Assembly: GCF_003350345.1 (NCBI RefSeq)
Contig: NZ_QNVJ01000033.1
Coordinates: forward strand, 1-46,106
From: Alkalilacustris brevis
GTDB lineage: Bacteria > Pseudomonadota > Alphaproteobacteria > Rhodobacterales > Rhodobacteraceae
DNA length: 46,106 nucleotides
Reading direction: 5' to 3'
In this document: one piece after another, positions 41,334 through 46,106 of the stretch
How the letters are laid out: the number at the start of each line of letters is the position of its first letter
How positions within the stretch are numbered: the first letter of the stretch is position 1
The notes under the pieces: generated by a model
The model's input: the letters and a program-made list of their open reading frames with translations, nothing else
Told to the model about the DNA's origin: nothing
The model's database searches: none
Program-made: the position numbers and the translations under genes

Positions 41334-43333
41334 GGCTGCCCCCCCAACGTCGCGCGGGCAGCGGCCATGATATCGGCCACCTGCGGGATCGCGGCCGCTT
41401 CCAGGTGTTTGGGATAGGGGATCGGCACTTCGGCCGAGCACACCCGCCCGACCGGCGCATCCAGACGCCAGAAGCCCTGCTCCATGATCCGCGCGGCAAT
41501 CTCGGCCGAGAGCGAGCCGGTTCGCCAGCCCTCGTCCACCACCACCGCGCGGCGGGTGCGCGCAACCGAGGCCATGATCGTCTCGTCATCCAGCGGGCGC
41601 AGCACGCGCAGGTCGATCACCTCGGCCTCGATGCCCTCGGCGGCCAGGGCCTCGGCGGCCTCCAGCGTCTTGTAGAGCGAGCCGCCATAGGTGATCAGGC
41701 TCAGGTCGCGCCCGGGCCGGCGAATGGCCGCGTGATCGATCTCGACCGCTCCGGCATCGACCGCCAGATCGCTCGTTTGGTTGTAAAGCAGCAGGTTCTC
41801 GAAGATCAGCACCGGGTCGGGGTCGTGCAGCGCCGTCCAGAGCATCCCGCGCGCATCTTCCAGCGTGGCCGGCGCAAGCACGCGCAACCCCGGAATATGC
41901 GCATACCACCCTTCAAGGCTGTGCGAATGCTGCGCGGCGAGCTGCCGCCCGCCGCCCGTCGCCATGCGGATCACCACCGGCGCAGCAAACTGCCCGCCCG
42001 ACATGTGCCGGATGGTAGCGGCGGTATTGAGGATCTGATCAAGCGCCAGCAGGCTGAAATTGACCGTCATGATCTCGACGATGGGCTTCATACCCACCAT
42101 CGCGGCCCCGATCCCGGCCCCGGTGAAGCCGGACTCCGACAGCGGCGTGTCGCGGATGCGGTCTTCGCCGAACTCGGCCAGCAAGCCCTTGGAAACGGCA
42201 TAGGTACCGCCATAGGCGCCCACATCCTCGCCCATCAGGAACACGCGCTCGTCGCGCAGCATCGCGTCCATGATCCCCGCGCGCACGGCCTCGCGATAGG
42301 TGGTCTGCGCAACCTCGCCCGACGGTTTGGAGGGGGCTGGCGGCGCGGGGCGCTCGGCGGCGACGACATCGCGTTCCAGCTCCTCGACCGGCTCCCACGG
42401 GGCCTGTTCGGCGGCCGCGACGGCATTGGCGATCTGTGCTTCAACCTCGGCCTCAATCTCGGCGATCTCGTCCTCGTGGATCAGGTTGTTTTCCAGCAGC
42501 CAGCCCTTGAAGCGTTCGATCGGGTCGCGCTTGCGCCATTCCCCGACTTCGGCCTTGTCGCGGTAAAGCTCGGGGTCGAACATCGAATGCGCGCGGAAGC
42601 GATAGGTGCGCGCCTCGATGAACTGCGGGTGCGGGCTCTCGCGTATCGCGGCCACGGCGCGGCGCGTCGCGGCCTCCATGGCGGTAACGCTCATGCCGTC
42701 CACGGCCTCGGCTGGCATGCCGTAGCTGGCCGCGCGCATGGCGATGTCGGTCTCGGCCTGGGCGCGCTCAAGTGCCGTGCCCATGGCGTAGAGGTTGTTT
42801 TCGCAGATGAACAGAACCGGCAGTTTCCACAGCGCGGCCAGGTTCATCGCCTCGTGAAACTCGCCCTCGGCCACCGCGCCATCGCCGAAGAAGCACACCG
42901 TGACGCGGTCTTCGCCCTGCATCATGTCGCCCAGCGCCAGCCCGGTGGCCAGCGGCAGCCCGCCCCCGACAATCGCGTTGCCGCCGTAGAAATTGGTTTC
43001 ATGGTCGAAAAGGTGCATCGAGCCACCGCGCCCGCCCGAGCAGCCGGTGGCCTTGCCATACATCTCGGCCAGCGCGGCCTCCATCGAGATGCCGCGCGCC
43101 AGCGCATGGCCGTGTTCGCGATAGGTTGAAACGATGCGGTCGCGCTCCTCCAGTGCCGCCATCACGCCCACGGCCACGGCCTCTTCGCCATCATAGAGGT
43201 GCAGGAAGCCGCGGATCTTTTCCTGGGTGTAAAGCTCGGCGCATTTGCCCTCGAACCGTCGGATGCGCAGCATTCCGCGCAGCAGGTCGCGGATATGGGC
43301 GTGATCGAGCTTTGGCTTGGTGGGGTCGCTCAT
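41330..43333 (-). CDS. Fused E1 alpha-beta 2-oxoacid dehydrogenase
   Basis: A 667-residue protein joining E1 alpha (about 1-310) and E1 beta (about 345-667), which are normally separate. The ThDP motif in alpha is [17 protein letters not shown] with a later CENN. The phosphorylation-loop region carries [12 protein letters not shown], and the beta part begins [14 protein letters not shown] with [16 protein letters not shown]. It decarboxylates pyruvate, acetoin or a branched 2-oxo acid and passes the acyl group to E2. Sequence alone does not choose among these. The ATG at 43333 overlaps the PEP synthase stop, so an extended start further upstream is not needed. Confidence 0.92.
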   Translation of the reverse strand: MSDPTKPKLDHAHIRDLLRGMLRIRRFEGKCAELYTQEKIRGFLHLYDGEEAVAVGVMAALEERDRIVSTYREHGHALARGISMEAALAEMYGKATGCSGGRGGSMHLFDHETNFYGGNAIVGGGLPLATGLALGDMMQGEDRVTVCFFGDGAVAEGEFHEAMNLAALWKLPVLFICENNLYAMGTALERAQAETDIAMRAASYGMPAEAVDGMSVTAMEAATRRAVAAIRESPHPQFIEARTYRFRAHSMFDPELYRDKAEVGEWRKRDPIERFKGWLLENNLIHEDEIAEIEAEVEAQIANAVAAAEQAPWEPVEELERDVVAAERPAPPAPSKPSGEVAQTTYREAVRAGIMDAMLRDERVFLMGEDVGAYGGTYAVSKGLLAEFGEDRIRDTPLSESGFTGAGIGAAMVGMKPIVEIMTVNFSLLALDQILNTAATIRHMSGGQFAAPVVIRMATGGGRQLAAQHSHSLEGWYAHIPGLRVLAPATLEDARGMLWTALHDPDPVLIFENLLLYNQTSDLAVDAGAVEIDHAAIRRPGRDLSLITYGGSLYKTLEAAEALAAEGIEAEVIDLRVLRPLDDETIMASVARTRRAVVVDEGWRTGSLSAEIAARIMEQGFWRLDAPVGRVCSAEVPIPYPKHLEAAAIPQVADIMAAARATLGGQP

Positions 43334-45720
43334 GTCTCGCCCCTTTCGGCACGGGCCACCTGCTCTTTCACGCGGATGAAGCTGTCGGGCGTGACCGAAA
43401 TCGAGTCGATCCCACATTCGACCAGAAAGCGGGCAAATTCCGGGTGGTCGCTGGGCCCCTGGCCGCATAGACCGATCTTTGCCCCGGCATCATGCGCCGC
43501 CGTGATGACATGTCCGATCATCCATTTCACCGCCGGGTCCTGTTCGTCGAACAACTCGGCCAGCGCCTCGGAATCGCGGTCCACGCCCAGGGTAAGCTGC
43601 GTCAGGTCGTTGGAGCCGATCGAAAACCCGTCGAAGCGTTCCGCGAATGCGGGCGCCTGCACCACGTTGGAGGGGATTTCGGCCATGACATAGACCTCCA
43701 GCCCGTCCTTGCCGCGCTCCAGCCCCTCCTCGGCCATGACCGCCAGCACCCGGTCGGCCTCGGCCACCGAGCGGCAGAAGGGGATCATCACCACGACATT
43801 GTCGAAGCCCATTTCATCGCGCAGCCGCCGGATGGCGCGGCATTCCAGCGCGAACCCCTCGCGGTAGCGCGGCGAGGTGTAGCGCGAGGCGCCGCGAAAC
43901 CCCAGCATCGGGTTCTCCTCGTGGGGCTCGAACTGCGCGCCGCCGATCAGGTCGGCGTATTCGTTGGTCTTGAAATCGCTCATCCGGATGATAACCGGCT
44001 TTGGGTGCAGCGCCGCCGCGATCCGCGCCAGCCCGCGCGACAGGCGGTCAATGAAGTACTCGGCCTTGTTGTCGTGGCCTGCGGTGATCCGGGCGATCTT
44101 CTCCCTGGCCTCGGCATCCTCCAACTGGTCGAAATGGATCAGCGCCATGGGGTGTATGCGCACATGGTTGTTGATGACGAATTCCATCCGCGCCAGCCCC
44201 ACGCCATCGGCGGGCAGCCGCCACCAGCGAAACGCCGCTGCCGGATTGGCGAGGTTGAGCATCACCTGGGTGCGGGTTTCGGGCACCGCCGCGGGATCCA
44301 GCATCTCCTCCTCGATCTCGGCCGTGCCCTCGTAGACGAAGCCCTGATCGCCCTCGGCGCAGGAGACGGTGACTTCCTGTTCGTCATGCAGGACATGCGT
44401 GGCATTGCCCGCGCCGACGATGGCCGGCAGACCCAGTTCGCGGCTGACGATGGCGGCATGGCTGGTGCGCCCGCCGCGGTCGGTGACGATGGCGGCGGCG
44501 CGTTTCATGATCGGCACCCAATCCGGGTCGGTATTGCCGGTCACCAGCACGCCACCATCGACGAACTTGTCGATGTCGCGCGGGCTGTCCAGCAGACAGA
44601 CCCGCCCGGCCACCGCCGCGTCGCCAATGCTCAGCCCTGTGACCAGCTTGCGGCCCTTTGATGTCACGCTGTAGCTGCGGTAGGCGCCGGCCTCGCGGCG
44701 CGATTGCACGGTTTCGGGCCGGGCCTGAACGATGAACAGCGCGCCGCTTTCGCCATCCCTGGCCCATTCGATATCCATCGGGCAGCCGTAATGATCCTCG
44801 ATCACGCAGGCCCAGCGGGCAAGCTGCACGATTTCGGCGTCGGAAAGCACATAGCCCGCGCGCTCGGCCTTCGAGGTGGGCACGGTGCGGGTGGTGCCTT
44901 CGCCCGCCCGCGCATAGATCATCTTCTGCGCCTTGGCGCCGAGGCGCTTTTCGACAATCGGCACGACGCCATCGCGAACTAGAAGCGGCTTGAACACCTG
45001 GTATTCATCGGGGTCCACGGTGCCCTGCACCACCGTTTCACCCAGGCCCCAGGCGGCATCGATCACCGCGACACGCTCGAACCCGGTTTCGGTATCGATG
45101 GAAAACATCACACCCGAGCCGCCAATGTCGGACCGCACCATCGCCTGCACGCCGACCGACAGCGCAACCTTGAGGTGATCGAAGCCCTTGGCCTCGCGGT
45201 AGCTGATCGCCCGGTCTGTAAAGAGCGAGGCATAGCAGCGCCGACAGGCATCGAGCAGCGCATCCGCGCCGCGGATATTGAGGAACGTCTCCTGCTGGCC
45301 CGCGAAACTGGCATCCGGCAGATCCTCGGCCGTGGCCGAGGATCGCACCGCGACATCGGCATCCGCACGGCCGATGCGGTTGCACAGCGCGTCATACTCG
45401 GCGCGGATCGCGGCGGCTGTCTCTTCGGGCCAGTCGGTCTTGAGGAAGGCATCGCGCAGCCTCGATCCGGTCTCTGCCAGCGTGGCCTTGCCCGCGTGCA
45501 TCATATCCAGCGCCCCGGCGACAACCTCGCGCAGGCCGCCTGCATCGACGAACTGCCAGTAGGCGTGCGACGTTGTGGCAAATCCCGGCGGTACCGCCAC
45601 GCCCTTTTCGCCCAGATGGCGCACCATCTCGCCCAGCGAGGCATTCTTGCCCCCCACCCGCGCGACATCGCCGCGCCCGAGGTCATCAAAACGGATGATC
45701 TGTCTGCCGGTATCGTCCAT
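43330..45720 (-). CDS. ppsA: Phosphoenolpyruvate synthase
   Basis: A 796-residue PEP synthase converting pyruvate, ATP and water to PEP, AMP and phosphate (E. coli PpsA has 792). The N-terminal ATP-grasp region includes [15 protein letters not shown]. The phosphohistidine is in [14 protein letters not shown]. The C-terminal PEP/pyruvate barrel has [16 protein letters not shown] and the catalytic-Cys segment [13 protein letters not shown]. The ATG at 45720 has GGGGGG upstream and matches the family N-terminus; an extended start at 45798 adds unlike sequence. It is the first gene behind the FNR box and is coupled to E1, so pyruvate is contested between PEP synthesis and oxidation in one operon. 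Confidence 0.94.
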   Translation of the reverse strand: MDDTGRQIIRFDDLGRGDVARVGGKNASLGEMVRHLGEKGVAVPPGFATTSHAYWQFVDAGGLREVVAGALDMMHAGKATLAETGSRLRDAFLKTDWPEETAAAIRAEYDALCNRIGRADADVAVRSSATAEDLPDASFAGQQETFLNIRGADALLDACRRCYASLFTDRAISYREAKGFDHLKVALSVGVQAMVRSDIGGSGVMFSIDTETGFERVAVIDAAWGLGETVVQGTVDPDEYQVFKPLLVRDGVVPIVEKRLGAKAQKMIYARAGEGTTRTVPTSKAERAGYVLSDAEIVQLARWACVIEDHYGCPMDIEWARDGESGALFIVQARPETVQSRREAGAYRSYSVTSKGRKLVTGLSIGDAAVAGRVCLLDSPRDIDKFVDGGVLVTGNTDPDWVPIMKRAAAIVTDRGGRTSHAAIVSRELGLPAIVGAGNATHVLHDEQEVTVSCAEGDQGFVYEGTAEIEEEMLDPAAVPETRTQVMLNLANPAAAFRWWRLPADGVGLARMEFVINNHVRIHPMALIHFDQLEDAEAREKIARITAGHDNKAEYFIDRLSRGLARIAAALHPKPVIIRMSDFKTNEYADLIGGAQFEPHEENPMLGFRGASRYTSPRYREGFALECRAIRRLRDEMGFDNVVVMIPFCRSVAEADRVLAVMAEEGLERGKDGLEVYVMAEIPSNVVQAPAFAERFDGFSIGSNDLTQLTLGVDRDSEALAELFDEQDPAVKWMIGHVITAAHDAGAKIGLCGQGPSDHPEFARFLVECGIDSISVTPDSFIRVKEQVARAERGET

Positions 45721-46106
45721 GCATCCCCCCGACGCGCTGGAACAGGCCGCGGCTGGCGGGGCGCACTGCCAAACCATCCGCCAGCAAACGTCAAACACCG
45801 GTCGTTCTTAACATGACTATGCAGAAACACTTTGATGTGCATCAAGGCGGCGCTCCGCACCGCGCGGCTCCGGGACGGGCACACGCTGCGAGGAGGGCAA
45901 CGGGGTCTCCCCCGCACCCGTCTTGCCAGACAATCAATGGACAAGGCGCTATCAGGCTGCTGAAAAGTGTCGCGCCAAACCGATTCCAAACTCGGCACCG
46001 GGAAACTGTTTCACACCACGCCCGCCACAGGTCCCGCCCGGGTGACCAGCCCGGGCCGCGCCCGACCTTCCCCCCGGGAGGGCGCATTGCGACGTTGCAA
46101 ATAGCA
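45721..46106. other. Gene-free upstream region of ppsA, to the window end
   Basis: A 386-base stretch with the FNR box (45832-45845) and, around 45953-45966, CAGGCTGCTGAAAA, which resembles the end of some insertion sequences. Reading on the minus strand near 45842-46087 gives an 81-codon frame of unlikely composition, which I do not call. No gene is supported. Confidence 0.55.
45832..45845. promoter_or_regulatory. FNR/FnrL box
   Basis: TTGATGTGCATCAA is a perfect match to TTGAT-N4-ATCAA, the site of the oxygen-sensing FNR/FnrL/Anr regulators. It lies about 118 bases upstream of the ppsA start, consistent with a class II promoter whose transcript starts near 45797. This predicts oxygen-limited control of ppsA and the genes behind it. 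I do not see a strong -10 element, so the promoter itself is not located. Confidence 0.78.

Noticed and set aside
45842-46087. 81-codon minus-strand reading frame right of ppsA
   Set aside because: Composition (many Cys, Arg, Pro, Trp) and lack of a ribosome-binding site look like chance in GC-rich DNA, and it spans the FNR box end.

Overview
This GC-rich window looks like chromosome of an alphaproteobacterium, most likely a Rhodobacterales relative. That is an inference from the gene families: a TAXI-type TRAP transporter, DUF3305/DUF3306/DUF6494/DUF6505 formate dehydrogenase partners, a giant cyclic beta-1,2-glucan synthase and a canonical FNR/FnrL box. No rRNA, tRNA, CRISPR array or complete mobile element was seen.

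Left region (1-10.9 kb): a catabolic module. A ThDP-dependent enzyme gene (minus) is divergent from a plus-strand set: TAXI solute-binding protein, fused TRAP permease, IclR regulator, amidohydrolase/decarboxylase-like protein, aldehyde dehydrogenase and an FAD aromatic-type hydroxylase. Together these suggest uptake and oxidation of an unidentified organic (probably aromatic or hydroxylated) acid. The module is bracketed by two diverged direct copies of an extragenic palindromic element. A half-length aldehyde dehydrogenase-like gene lies outside it on the left edge.

Middle region (11-30 kb): a membrane-bound respiratory formate dehydrogenase island. The minus-strand operon runs DUF3305, DUF3306, TorD-like chaperone, a small Tat-signal protein, fdhA (Cys-type molybdo/tungsto-enzyme), fdhB (four Fe-S clusters), fdhG (cytochrome b), a 42-residue membrane peptide not previously obvious, then a response regulator and its Cache-domain histidine kinase. 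The regulator has a sigma-54-activator AAA+ domain but lacks the GAFTGA loop. Divergent to this is a polyferredoxin-like protein, followed by a convergent monohaem cytochrome c. Next come DUF6494, an Mrp/ApbC Fe-S carrier, a degenerate biotin/lipoate-ligase-like protein and DUF6505, and then a tupBCA tungstate ABC transporter. I read the whole as one formate-oxidising unit with its own metal supply and a poorly described maturation set.

Right region (30-46 kb): a minus-strand series starting behind an FNR box. It contains phosphoenolpyruvate synthase, a fused E1 alpha-beta 2-oxoacid dehydrogenase, a lipoyl E2, an acyl carrier protein, possibly a 16-codon mini-gene, then a tandem universal stress protein and a 2838-residue cyclic beta-1,2-glucan synthase. 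Four consecutive gene junctions overlap as ATGA, so the first four genes and the last two are tightly coupled. The combination suggests a low-oxygen or stress response linking central carbon flux to periplasmic glucan production; the acyl carrier protein's role there is unexplained.
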